A stretch of DNA of 64,000 nucleotides from Pseudomonas sp. WN033 (GTDB lineage: Bacteria > Pseudomonadota > Gammaproteobacteria > Pseudomonadales > Pseudomonadaceae), in the NCBI GenBank assembly GCA_002287035.1, contig NSKG01000009.1:62001-126000 (forward strand), read 5' to 3'. Shown here piece after piece: positions 45,019 through 52,962 of the stretch. Each line of letters starts with the position of its first letter. The first letter of the stretch is position 1. The position numbers and the translations under genes are program-made. Under the pieces are notes generated by a model. It did no database searches, was not told the origin of the DNA, and saw nothing but the letters and a program-made list of their open reading frames with translations.

Positions 45019-45690
45019 TCACATTGCCCGCTTTAACTCACCATAGTTGCCACGCGTGCGAAGCACCAGCGTGACATTTTCATTATTCCGGTTACGGAAA
45101 AACCAGCCATGGTTGCCGGTGAACGCCGCGGTGAGCTCGCCCTCATCTTCCGCCACACCGCGCCCTTTCTCATAAGAAATCGACCGACCACCGCCGTCAC
45201 CGTGGGTATCAAAGTTGACGGGGCCTCCCTCGGATACCCAGTGAAAGCTGGCAACCCCACCTTCTTGCATGGTCAATTTGAACTCTGTGCCTTCTCCGGG
45301 TGTAAGCACAAACTGTACCTCATCCTTCCATTCGGGCTCCTCCGTAGCTGCAGGCACCACCATAGCGGATTCGATGTGTGGCTCCGGGGTGTCGGCAGCC
45401 TGCCGCATCGGAGCTGCGGGCTCCGTTAAGAGCTCCTCAGTAGCGTCACGTACCGCAGCTAGTTGAGCGGTTTCATCAGCAGCAGCTTCTTCGGCAAGCT
45501 GCTGTTTGATCTCACCCATCTCGGTCAAACCCAACAGACGGCCTACACCCGTCGGATCCATAGCGTACTCCGCGGGCATCACAACAGTGACCAGCAATAC
45601 CAGCGCGACGACTGCGGAGATGATGGTAGAGCGGATGAGCTTTGCGGTGCTGGGCAGTTCTCTGCGCAAGGGCATATCAGTGTTATACAT
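45019..45690 (-). CDS. Membrane-anchored periplasmic protein in the metal module
   Basis: A 223-residue protein with one N-terminal membrane helix (LIRSTIISAVVALVLLVTVVMPA) and an Ala/Glu-rich linker that leads to a soluble beta-rich domain with WKDEVQFVLTPGEGTEFKL, FDTHGDGGGRSISYEKG and NHGWFFRNRNNENVTLVLRTRG. Similar proteins are annotated as transmembrane anchor proteins beside HupE-family genes. It is last in a minus-strand trio. Molecular role unknown. Confidence 0.75.
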   Translation of the reverse strand: MYNTDMPLRRELPSTAKLIRSTIISAVVALVLLVTVVMPAEYAMDPTGVGRLLGLTEMGEIKQQLAEEAAADETAQLAAVRDATEELLTEPAAPMRQAADTPEPHIESAMVVPAATEEPEWKDEVQFVLTPGEGTEFKLTMQEGGVASFHWVSEGGPVNFDTHGDGGGRSISYEKGRGVAEDEGELTAAFTGNHGWFFRNRNNENVTLVLRTRGNYGELKRAM

Positions 45691-45705
45691 AAAATGTCTC
45701 CAGAA

Positions 45706-46440
45706 TTAAGCAATAAAGTAGCCAGTAAGCTGATAGCCGATGAGCAGGAAGCCTGCACCCATCATGGCCACGTTGGCGGTGTAGGCATGGCGGAAAAAGC
45801 CATCTGTCTTGCGCCAGAAGCTCATCACAATCAGGATCATAGCTAGCGCTATGAGCTGGCCCATTTCTACGCCGACGTTGAACGCGAGCAGGTTGGGGAC
45901 CAGCCCGTCTGGGGAGATATCGTATTCAATAATCTTCGACGACAAGCCAAAGCCGTGAAACAAGCCAAAGATCAAGGTGGCGGCTTTGGTATTGGGCTGG
46001 AAGCCAAACCAACGCTGATAAGCACCCAGGTTATCCAGCGCCTTGTATACCACCGAGAGTCCGATAATTGCATCGATGATGTAGCTGTTGATGCCGATGT
46101 TGAAATACACGCCCAACAGCATGGTCAAGGAATGCCCGACAGCAAAAAGGCTCACATAGATAGCGATGTGCTTCATACGATACAGAAAGAAAATCACACC
46201 GAGCAGAAACAGCAGATGATCATAGCCCGTGACCATGTGCTTGGCCCCCAGGTACATGAACGCAACAAGGTTCACGCCGGTGATTTCCTGAATGTACCCC
46301 TTGTCGCCTTCGGCAACCGCATGGGCCAGCACGTCAGTGCTCATGCCGAGCAGACCAAGAGACAGGAATATCCAGAACAGCCGACTTCCGTTTGTGCCCA
46401 CACGCGCACGCCAACGGCCGTCAAACAGAATTGACAACAT
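45706..46440 (-). CDS. HupE/UreJ-family membrane protein
   Basis: A 244-residue inner-membrane protein with about seven helices. The signature KHMVTGYDHLLFLLGVIFFLYR (HxxxGxDH) and GLFHGFGLSS are those of the HupE/UreJ-2 family, thought to move nickel or another divalent metal. An N-terminal helix ending LAHAVAEGDK may be a signal. It is 15 bases upstream of the anchor gene and beside a nickel-type efflux pair. Confidence 0.87.
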   Translation of the reverse strand: MLSILFDGRWRARVGTNGSRLFWIFLSLGLLGMSTDVLAHAVAEGDKGYIQEITGVNLVAFMYLGAKHMVTGYDHLLFLLGVIFFLYRMKHIAIYVSLFAVGHSLTMLLGVYFNIGINSYIIDAIIGLSVVYKALDNLGAYQRWFGFQPNTKAATLIFGLFHGFGLSSKIIEYDISPDGLVPNLLAFNVGVEMGQLIALAMILIVMSFWRKTDGFFRHAYTANVAMMGAGFLLIGYQLTGYFIA

Positions 46441-46495
46441 AAAAACTCCAACAGTATTGGTTTATAAAGCTGCGTTGCAGCGAGACGTTGAACGG

Positions 46496-46849
46496 TCAGG
46501 ACGCTTTGGGCGGGCGTTCGAGGCGGTAATGAAATCTGGGAGGAGTTCTCCCGGCCAGGAGAGGCAATTGCCGGACAGACATCAGAGGGGCCGCTACTGG
46601 CCGGATAGTTGGGTGACCCAAGGACTCGTGACTGTGATTACTGGAGTCATGATGCGCATGCTTATCTGATTCTTCATCAAATTCATCGTGGCTATGAGAT
46701 TTGTCATGCTGTCCACCGGATATCTCACCAGCCAGCGCAGCCAGACCATGGGACGATGTTTCACCGACCGCAGAGACTGACATGCCGAGCAACGCAAGCA
46801 ACACTACGAGCATCGGAAGCAGCTGTTTACGCTGGAAGGCAGAGATCAT
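46496..46849 (-). CDS. Small secreted His-rich metal-binding protein
   Basis: A 117-residue protein with a signal peptide (LLPMLVVLLALLGMSVSAVG) and a His/Asp cluster (HDKSHSHDEFDEESDKHAHH then DSSNHSHES), typical of periplasmic metal buffers such as CzcI/CopL-like proteins. The C-terminal third is Arg/Pro-rich. It heads the minus-strand trio and shares its upstream region with the repressor gene. Confidence 0.7.
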   Translation of the reverse strand: MISAFQRKQLLPMLVVLLALLGMSVSAVGETSSHGLAALAGEISGGQHDKSHSHDEFDEESDKHAHHDSSNHSHESLGHPTIRPVAAPLMSVRQLPLLAGRTPPRFHYRLERPPKAS

Positions 46850-46899
46850 GAATGGCTAGCCGGCATGAGTGTTGGATTAATACCGCTTTAAAGCATAAC

Positions 46900-46916
46900 A
46901 TCCCCCCAGGGGGGAT
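46900..46916. promoter_or_regulatory. Palindromic operator of the metal repressor
   Basis: ATCCCCCC-A-GGGGGGAT is a perfect palindrome of the G/C-tract kind bound by CsoR/RcnR/InrS repressors. It ends 5 bases before the repressor ATG and adjoins a possible -10, so binding would block both transcription and the ribosome site. Confidence 0.75.
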
Positions 46917-46921
46917 AGGAA

Positions 46922-47206
46922 ATGAAAATGACAGACAACCATCAACACGCATCACATACGGACATCATCAAGCGCCTCAAGCGGGCTCAAGGCCATCTTG
47001 CTGGCGTGATCAATATGATGGAAAACGGCAAACCCTGTCTTGAGCTGGCGCAGCAGCTGCACGCTGTAGAAAAGGCGATCCAGCAGGCAAAGCGCGTTTT
47101 GGTGCAGGACCATATCGACCATTGTCTTGATGCTGCGATAGGTGATCTGGAACCCGACCAAAAAAGCCGTATTGACGAGTTCAAAGCCATAGCTCGTTAC
47201 CTCTGA
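46922..47206 (+). CDS. Metal-sensing CsoR/RcnR-family repressor
   Basis: A 94-residue all-helical repressor. DIIKRLKRAQGHLAGVINMMENGKPCLELAQQLHAVEKAIQQAK is the family pattern. Counting from the sequence gives His7, Cys39, His64 and Cys68: spacings of 32, 25 and 4. This H-C-H-C set matches the nickel sensor InrS; Cys-His-Cys alone also fits copper CsoR. With an NreB-like exporter 10 bases downstream, nickel is the better guess (an NreA-like role). Confidence 0.88.
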   Translation: MKMTDNHQHASHTDIIKRLKRAQGHLAGVINMMENGKPCLELAQQLHAVEKAIQQAKRVLVQDHIDHCLDAAIGDLEPDQKSRIDEFKAIARYL

Positions 47207-47216
47207 CAAAGATGCC

Positions 47217-48518
47217 ATGCTTGATATTCTGAGACACCGCATCTACCGGCATCTGTTCTTTGCCCAGGTTGTTGCCCTGTTGGGCACCGGCCTTGCAACC
47301 GTCGCGCTCAGCATCGTTGCGTTTGATCTGGCGGGTGACGATGCCGGCAAAGTGCTGGGCACTGCCATGGCCATAAAGATGGTCGCCTATGTCTTGATCG
47401 CACCCGTCGCTTCAGCTCTCGCCGAGAACGTACCGCGCAGGGTACTGCTGGTCATGCTGGATATGGTCCGCGCGGCGTCTGCCTTAGCCTTGCCATTTGT
47501 CACTGAAATCTGGGAAGTGTTTGTATTGATAGCAGTGCTTCAATCTGCGTCTGCTGCCTTCACCCCCATCTTCCAGTCCACCATCCCGGATACGCTACCG
47601 AATGAGGCTGAATACACCAAAGCCTTGTCCCTTTCACGGCTAGCCTATGACCTGGAAAACCTCGTTAGCCCGGCATTGGCGGCGATGATACTGGTGTTCA
47701 CAAGCTGGCAGGCATTGTTTTCGGGAACGGTTATCGGATTCATCGCCTCTGCGCTTCTCGTGGCTTCGGTGGCTATTCCCTCTGGCATCAAGACAGAGAA
47801 GCGAAAGGGCGTATATGCCCGTGCCCGCCGTGGCTTCGAGATATTTATTGCCACGCCGCGTTTGCGCGGGTTAATGGCATTGAATCTGGTCGTTAGCCTC
47901 GCTGGTGCCATGGTCATCGTGAACACGGTAGTACTGGTTCAGGGTCAGTTCGGACTGACCGAGCAGCACACGGCAATGGCGTTCGCTGCATTTGGGGGCG
48001 GCTCGATGTTGGCAGCCTTTGCATTACCGGCCCTGTTGAAGCGCTGGTACGATCGCCAAGTGATGCTGACAGGGGCGGCCATGCTTATTGTCGGGCTGAT
48101 TGCCGCTCTCCCCATAGACAGGCTGGCCTGGCTGCTATCGGTGTGGGCTTGGCTTGGCATCGGCTTTTCGGCTGTGCAAACACCGATCGGCCGGCTACTG
48201 ACAAGGTCCGCCCATGGCCAAGATCGGCCGGCTGTTTTTGCCGCACAATTCTCGTTATCGCACGCGGGCTGGCTGATTGCGTACCCACTGGCCGGTTGGC
48301 TGGGGGCTTTTGCAAGTATACACATCACCCTTTTGATACTAGCTGGTTTAGCAGTAGTTGCTTTGGTCTCAGCCATCAAACTCTGGCCAGCCAACGATCC
48401 GATTGAACTACTGCATCTACATGACGACCTGACGGAGGACCACCCACACACTGCCTCGTCTGGGCGTGAGCATGCACACCCATACATCATCGACAGCTTG
48501 CATCCGAAATGGCCGTGA
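47217..48518 (+). CDS. MFS metal exporter, NreB-like
   Basis: A 433-residue major facilitator with about 10-12 helices. LDILRHRIYRHLFFAQVVALLGTGLATVALSIVAF and PVASALAENVPRRVLLVMLDMVRA match NreB-type nickel exporters. The C-terminal tail is His-rich (LHLHDDLTEDHPHT, GREHAHPY), as in NreB. It begins 10 bases after the repressor and must be controlled by it. The ion is inferred, not seen. Confidence 0.85.
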   Translation: MLDILRHRIYRHLFFAQVVALLGTGLATVALSIVAFDLAGDDAGKVLGTAMAIKMVAYVLIAPVASALAENVPRRVLLVMLDMVRAASALALPFVTEIWEVFVLIAVLQSASAAFTPIFQSTIPDTLPNEAEYTKALSLSRLAYDLENLVSPALAAMILVFTSWQALFSGTVIGFIASALLVASVAIPSGIKTEKRKGVYARARRGFEIFIATPRLRGLMALNLVVSLAGAMVIVNTVVLVQGQFGLTEQHTAMAFAAFGGGSMLAAFALPALLKRWYDRQVMLTGAAMLIVGLIAALPIDRLAWLLSVWAWLGIGFSAVQTPIGRLLTRSAHGQDRPAVFAAQFSLSHAGWLIAYPLAGWLGAFASIHITLLILAGLAVVALVSAIKLWPANDPIELLHLHDDLTEDHPHTASSGREHAHPYIIDSLHPKWP

Positions 48519-48559
48519 TAATGCCGCAGGAGGCGCCAAGCTTTTCCCGAAGACCTATA

Positions 48560-49177
48560 CTAAGCTTCGGTCTGCTCAGCCATCTCGATAGCATCGTCGA
48601 TCTCTATGCCTAAATACCTAACAGTGCTCTCTAGCTTCGTGTGACCCAGTAGCAACTGCACGGCTCTGAGGTTTTTCGTTCTGCGGTAAATCAGTGTTGC
48701 TTTGGTGCGTCGTAGAGTGTGAGTACCGTACATGGCAGGGTCAAGAGAAATCGACGTTATCCAAGCCTTGACGATCCGGGAGTATTGCCTAGTAGAAAGA
48801 TGCTCTGAGCTATGCAATCTGCTCGGGAACAGGAAGTCGTTGCTACGCAATTGCGCGTGATGCAGCCAAGCCTCGAGCGCTGTTCGGGTTTGGCCCGTGA
48901 TTTCAAACTGAACAGGCCGATGCGTTTTCTGTTGCGTTACAATGGCTCGGGGCAAAACGTGCGCACCGTGCGCAATATCGCAGACCCTGAGCTTTGTTAA
49001 ATCACAGGCGCGCAACTTGCTGTCGATGGCCAGGTTGAAAAGAGCTAGATCGCGGATTTTTTCTGAAATCTGAAGTCTCACTCGGATGGACCAAATGTCT
49101 TGAATCCGAAGCGGTGCTTTCTGCCCGACGAGCTTGCCCTTATTCCAAGGCTCGCGAGAAAAGGTGGTGGTGTTCAT
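48560..49177 (-). CDS. Small tyrosine recombinase of the metal module
   Basis: A 205-residue integrase with only the catalytic part and a short N-terminus (NTTTFSREPWNKGKLVGQKAPL). Catalytic residues are visible: Arg in SKLRACDLTKLRVCD, His-x-x-Arg in GTHTLRRTKATL, His in LLGHTKLES, Tyr in TVRYLGIE. I chose the ATG at 49177. Proteins of this length occur widely on plasmids and islands. It sits just inside the right inverted repeat and is the likely mover of the module. Confidence 0.88.
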   Translation of the reverse strand: MNTTTFSREPWNKGKLVGQKAPLRIQDIWSIRVRLQISEKIRDLALFNLAIDSKLRACDLTKLRVCDIAHGAHVLPRAIVTQQKTHRPVQFEITGQTRTALEAWLHHAQLRSNDFLFPSRLHSSEHLSTRQYSRIVKAWITSISLDPAMYGTHTLRRTKATLIYRRTKNLRAVQLLLGHTKLESTVRYLGIEIDDAIEMAEQTEA

Positions 49178-49257
49178 TGTTATCCTCCGTGTCATGGAAG
49201 ATAACAATGAACCCTCAGAAGCTTGGACGCTATTGGCCAAGTTATGCCTACACGAAC

Positions 49258-49282
49258 TGTCCGCTTTTGGCCGAAAGCAGCC
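49258..49282. repeat. Right 25-bp inverted repeat of the metal module
   Basis: Reverse complement of 44868-44892 with one mismatch. No obvious direct target duplication is seen outside the two repeats. Confidence 0.85.
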
Positions 49283-49407
49283 CTCTGAAACTGCCCCACA
49301 TACTCAACCATCATATTTCCATTCAAACTTTTTTCAATCCTACATAACCCCCACGAGCCTACCCCAGCCAGTCCGCTCAACTGGCCTGTCTCATGAGGGT
49401 TTTCACC

Positions 49408-49728
49408 ATGTCTCGATCCTGTCCACGCTGCGGTTCGCAGCGGGTGGTTTTCTGTAACTACGGTAAGCGTATTGGTGGTTATGTTGGCACCGTTGCCGGT
49501 GGCATGACCGGTGCTGCAACGACTACTGCAACCGGAGCCTTAGCGGGCACCCGTATCGGCATGCAGGTTGGCGTGATTGCTGGCCCTGCCGGTGTGGGTG
49601 CGGGTGCCGTGCTGGGCGCCATAACCGGTGCCCTGGCTGGCTGTATCGCCGGTCTGCGTCTTGGCAAGGTGGTGGACGAGCAGCTGCTCTGTCGCTTCCG
49701 CTGCCAGGACTGTCACGCGCATTTCTGA
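49408..49728 (+). CDS. Zinc-knuckle, glycine-zipper small protein
   Basis: A 106-residue protein with SRSCPRCGSQRV at the start and CRFRCQDCHAHF at the end, a Cys-x-x-Cys pair on each side. Between them lies a Gly/Ala-rich hydrophobic stretch (GGYVGTVAGGMTGAATTTATG..., GPAGVGAGAVLGAITGALAG) of glycine-zipper type that should insert in a membrane. It is the first of a run of island maintenance genes. Function unknown. Confidence 0.75.
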   Translation: MSRSCPRCGSQRVVFCNYGKRIGGYVGTVAGGMTGAATTTATGALAGTRIGMQVGVIAGPAGVGAGAVLGAITGALAGCIAGLRLGKVVDEQLLCRFRCQDCHAHF

Positions 49729-49759
49729 GCGCACGCCCCTTCCCTTTCTCACTTTCTCT

Positions 49760-49789
49760 GACCGCCTGAGCTCAATGGCTCGGGCGGTC
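49760..49789 (+). other. Hairpin before the DUF932 gene
   Basis: GACCGCCTGAGC pairs with GCTCGGGCGGTC. The following bases are only partly T-rich. It ends 20 bases before the DUF932 ATG. Confidence 0.55.
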
Positions 49790-49809
49790 TATGCCGTTTG
49801 GAGGTTTCC

Positions 49810-50778
49810 ATGGCTCATCAAGTCGAACGCATGGCCTACGTGGGTAGCACGCCCTGGCATGGCCTGGGTAACAAGCTGTCCCGTCATCAACCGCTGGAGG
49901 TCTGGCAGCATGAGGCCGGGATGAACTGGCACATCGAGGAGTCGCCGGTACGCTTTCTGTCAGACTCTGCCGCGCATCTGGGCAGCATTCACAGCTTCCC
50001 AGAACAGAAGGTGCTGTATCGATCCGACACCAAGGCGCCGCTGTCGGTGGTGTCGCAGCGCTATAAGGTGGTCCAGCCCTTCGACGTGCTGGAGTTCTAC
50101 CGCGACCTGACCGAGTACGCCGGCTTTGAGCTGGAGACTGCCGGCGTACTCAAGGGCGGTCGCAAATTCTGGGCGCTGGCGCGTACCGGCCAGGCGTCGG
50201 TGCTCAAGGGCAATGACCTGGTGAACGGTTACCTGCTGCTGGCTACGTCCTGCGACGGCAGCCTGGCTACGGTAGCGACGCCAACCACGGTGCGAGTGGT
50301 CTGCAACAACACCCTGGCCATCGCTGTAAATGGTTCGGTGGAGTCGATCAAGGTGCCGCACAACACCGAGTTCAATGCCCAAGCTGTCAAGCGCCAGCTG
50401 GGGATCTCGGTGGCCCAGTGGGATGACTTCATGTACCGGATGAAGACCCTGAGCCAGCGCAAGGTCAATACCGGTGAGGCCCTGGGGTACTTTCTGCGGG
50501 TGATCTGCGATACCGAGCAAGACGTCAAGGATCGACGGGAGCTGAGCCAGCACCGGGCGCTACAGAAGGTGCAGGATCTGTACGCCGGCAAAGGTCGTGG
50601 TTCTCAGCTGGAGTCGGCGCAGCACACGGCCTGGGGCCTGCTCAATGCAGTGACCGAGTACGTGGACCACGAAAAACGTGCCCGCAGCATCGATCACCGG
50701 CTGGACTCAGCCTGGTTCGGCCAGGGTGCGACGCTGAAGCAAAAAGCCCTGGAGCATGCGCTGGACCTGGTAGCTTGA
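49810..50778 (+). CDS. DUF932 phage/plasmid protein
   Basis: A 322-residue protein of the DUF932 family found on phages, plasmids and ICEs. MAHQVERMAYVGSTPWHGLGNKLS and KVVQPFDVLEFYRDL, TPTTVRVVCNNTLAIA are the typical blocks. The biochemical function is not established. GGAGGT lies 7 bases before the ATG. It is the first of three genes each followed by a terminator-like hairpin. Confidence 0.88.
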   Translation: MAHQVERMAYVGSTPWHGLGNKLSRHQPLEVWQHEAGMNWHIEESPVRFLSDSAAHLGSIHSFPEQKVLYRSDTKAPLSVVSQRYKVVQPFDVLEFYRDLTEYAGFELETAGVLKGGRKFWALARTGQASVLKGNDLVNGYLLLATSCDGSLATVATPTTVRVVCNNTLAIAVNGSVESIKVPHNTEFNAQAVKRQLGISVAQWDDFMYRMKTLSQRKVNTGEALGYFLRVICDTEQDVKDRRELSQHRALQKVQDLYAGKGRGSQLESAQHTAWGLLNAVTEYVDHEKRARSIDHRLDSAWFGQGATLKQKALEHALDLVA

Positions 50779-50834
50779 GCGCTTCTTGTCCTGAACTGAT
50801 TCACCCAATCCCCGTTACTTTCTCAATCGCCTGA

Positions 50835-50866
50835 GCCCGATCAGCCTGTGCTGGTCGGGCTTTTTT
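50835..50866 (+). terminator. Terminator-like hairpin before the YqaJ gene
   Basis: GCCCGATCAG-CCTGTG-CTGGTCGGGC (one G-U) followed by TTTTTT. Only 16 bases separate the T-run from the next ATG. Confidence 0.85.
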
Positions 50867-50882
50867 GCGTCTGGAGTCCGAT

Positions 50883-51887
50883 ATGAATACACCGCAATCA
50901 ACCCCAGCCCCGGTCGGCAGCAAAGGCCGTGGCGTGCTGCGTCTGGTCAGCACTAAAGATCTGGACCGCCAGGACTGGCTGGATGTGCGCAAATGCGGCA
51001 TCGGCAGCTCGGATGCCGCTGCAGCCATTGGCCTTAACCCCTACAAGTCGCAGCTGGCGCTGTGGATGGAGAAAACCAACCGCGATGTAGGCCTGCCCCA
51101 ACCCAACCAGGATGACGACACCACCCCGGTGTTTTGGGGGGTGGTGCTGGAGCCGGTCGTGGCATCCCAGTACCAACGGCGCAGCGGCAACAAGGTCCGC
51201 AAGGTTAATGCCGTGTTACAGCACCCACAGATCCCCTGGATGCTGGCCAATATCGACCGGGAGGTGATCGGCAGCAGCGAGGTGCAGATCCTCGAATGCA
51301 AAACAGCCGGGCTCAACGGGGCCAGGCTGTGGCGCGAGGGCGTACCCAAGTATGTCGAGGTGCAGGTCATGCACCAGTTGGCCGTCACTGGCAAGCAGGC
51401 GGCCGATGTGGCCGTGCTGCTCGGTGGCCAGCAACTGGAGGTCTACCGCATCGAGCGGGATGACACGCTGATCGCGCACTTGATCGAACTGGAGCGGCAG
51501 TTCTGGCAGTACGTCGAAACCGACACCCCACCACCGGCCGATGGTTCGGACTCAGCGGACCTGGCCCTGCGCCTGCTTTACCCAGCTGATGACGGCGAAG
51601 AACGGGATTTCAGCGAAGACCCGTTACTGTCCGCCGCCTATGTCGAGCTCAAGCAGGTCCGTCACTCACTGGCCGATCTGGGCAAGCGTGAGGCCCAGCT
51701 CAAGCAGCAACTGCAACAGGGCATGGGCACGGCCAGCAAGGCGCTGTTTGCCGAGGGCAGCATCACCTGGAAGAAGGCCAAGGACAGTCCCGGCGTGGAT
51801 ATGGATGCCTTGTTCCGGGATAACCCCACCCTGAAAACCCAGTATCAAATCAGCAAACCCGGGAGCCGGCGCTTTCTGGTCAGCTGA
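50883..51887 (+). CDS. YqaJ-family viral-type exonuclease
   Basis: A 334-residue nuclease of the lambda-exonuclease-like PD-(D/E)xK fold. RKCGIGSSDAAAAIGLNPYKSQLALWMEKT is the YqaJ start, with the catalytic Glu/Asp-Lys region ANIDREVIGSSEVQILECKTAG. It should resect double-stranded ends for recombination on the island. I chose the ATG at 50883. A coiled C-terminal region (VRHSLADLGKREAQLKQQLQ) follows. Confidence 0.9.
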   Translation: MNTPQSTPAPVGSKGRGVLRLVSTKDLDRQDWLDVRKCGIGSSDAAAAIGLNPYKSQLALWMEKTNRDVGLPQPNQDDDTTPVFWGVVLEPVVASQYQRRSGNKVRKVNAVLQHPQIPWMLANIDREVIGSSEVQILECKTAGLNGARLWREGVPKYVEVQVMHQLAVTGKQAADVAVLLGGQQLEVYRIERDDTLIAHLIELERQFWQYVETDTPPPADGSDSADLALRLLYPADDGEERDFSEDPLLSAAYVELKQVRHSLADLGKREAQLKQQLQQGMGTASKALFAEGSITWKKAKDSPGVDMDALFRDNPTLKTQYQISKPGSRRFLVS

Positions 51888-51908
51888 TGACATGTCCCTG
51901 TGCCATCC

Positions 51909-51938
51909 AAGCCGGTTGCTTATGCTGCCGGCTTTTTT
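51909..51938 (+). terminator. Terminator-like hairpin before the Gp3/RDF-like gene
   Basis: AAGCCGG and CCGGCTT pair across 12 bases, then TTTT. It ends 23 bases before the next ATG. Confidence 0.8.
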
Positions 51939-51961
51939 GTGTCTACCCCAAGGAGCGTCCC

Positions 51962-52906
51962 ATGATCAAAGGTCTGGCCATTACCCCGCCCGTGCTCGGG
52001 CGTATCTCGATCGGCAAGGTCATCGAAAAGAACGGCAAGCGACTGCCGGAGAAAGATGATCAGTTCACTATCACCTCACAGGTGCAAACCCGCGATGGCT
52101 GGCTTGCCCACCCGCTGGATGAGCAACTGCGCAAGGACCAGGGCGGCAAGATCCGCAGCATCCCGGTGCGCTTGCTGTTCAACGAACCGGAGCTGAACTT
52201 TCGGGCCGAGTACAGCCTGTTCGACCGCAGCAGTGGGCGCCCGCTGTGTGTCGGCAACGGTGAGACCTGCAAACGTTCGACCTCGGACGGCATCCAATCA
52301 CAGCTCTGCCCGTCTCCCGATGGCTGCCCACTGGCCCAGGGCGGCAACTGCAAGCCCTATGGTCGCCTGAATGTGGTCATCGGCGATGACGACCCGTTGG
52401 GCAGCTTTGTGTTTCGCACCACCGGCTACAACAGCATCCGTACCCTGTCGGCACGACTGAGCTATTGGCAGGCGCTGTCGGGTGATCGGCTGGCGTGTTT
52501 GCCGCTGGAGCTGCGCCTACGGGGCAAGTCGACCCGTCAGAGCCATGGCACACCGATCTATTACGTGGATCTGACTCTGCGCAGCGGGTTGAGTCTGGAG
52601 GAAGCACTGCAGCAAGCGCAACAGCTTGAGCAAACGCGTCAGGCGGCTGGATTTGATCAGCAGGCACTGGATACGGCAGCCCAGCAGGGGCTGATCAACG
52701 GCGCCTTTGAAGACAGTGAAGAAGACGCGCACCAGGTGCTGGAGGAGTTTTATCCGGTCACGGCTGGCGCCGACTCAGCCTCATCCAGCCCTTCGCCCCA
52801 AGGCTACGGCAACCGCAAGCCACGTAATGGCAAGCCCACCCTGCACGACCTGATTCTGGAGCGCAGCCACCACCTGCAGTCCGAAGCACCCAACGCCGGC
52901 CCCTGA
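51962..52906 (+). CDS. Gp3/recombination-directionality-factor-like protein
   Basis: A 314-residue protein similar to those named hydrolase or metal-binding protein, or Gp3-like RDF, on pseudomonad islands. IKGLAITPPVLGRISIGKVIEKNGKRLPEKDDQFTIT and CKRSTSDGIQSQLCPSPDGCPLAQGGNCKPYGRL are typical, with several Cys that may hold metal. It may direct excision with the integrase; this role is inferred. I chose the ATG at 51962 (AAGGAG upstream). Confidence 0.8.
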   Translation: MIKGLAITPPVLGRISIGKVIEKNGKRLPEKDDQFTITSQVQTRDGWLAHPLDEQLRKDQGGKIRSIPVRLLFNEPELNFRAEYSLFDRSSGRPLCVGNGETCKRSTSDGIQSQLCPSPDGCPLAQGGNCKPYGRLNVVIGDDDPLGSFVFRTTGYNSIRTLSARLSYWQALSGDRLACLPLELRLRGKSTRQSHGTPIYYVDLTLRSGLSLEEALQQAQQLEQTRQAAGFDQQALDTAAQQGLINGAFEDSEEDAHQVLEEFYPVTAGADSASSSPSPQGYGNRKPRNGKPTLHDLILERSHHLQSEAPNAGP

Positions 52907-52918
52907 GCCGGCTTTTTT
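52895..52918 (+). terminator. Terminator-like hairpin overlapping the Gp3-like gene stop
   Basis: GCCGGC-CCCTGA-GCCGGC followed by TTTTTT. The upstream gene's stop codon is in the loop. It ends 44 bases before the radC ATG. Confidence 0.85.
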
Positions 52919-52962
52919 ATATCCGCCGTTGCTGTTCCCAGCAAACAACCGGAGTGACCATC

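Noticed and set aside
44855..49295. Target-site duplication around the 25-bp repeats
   Set aside because: The bases just outside the two repeats do not match, so no duplication is claimed.
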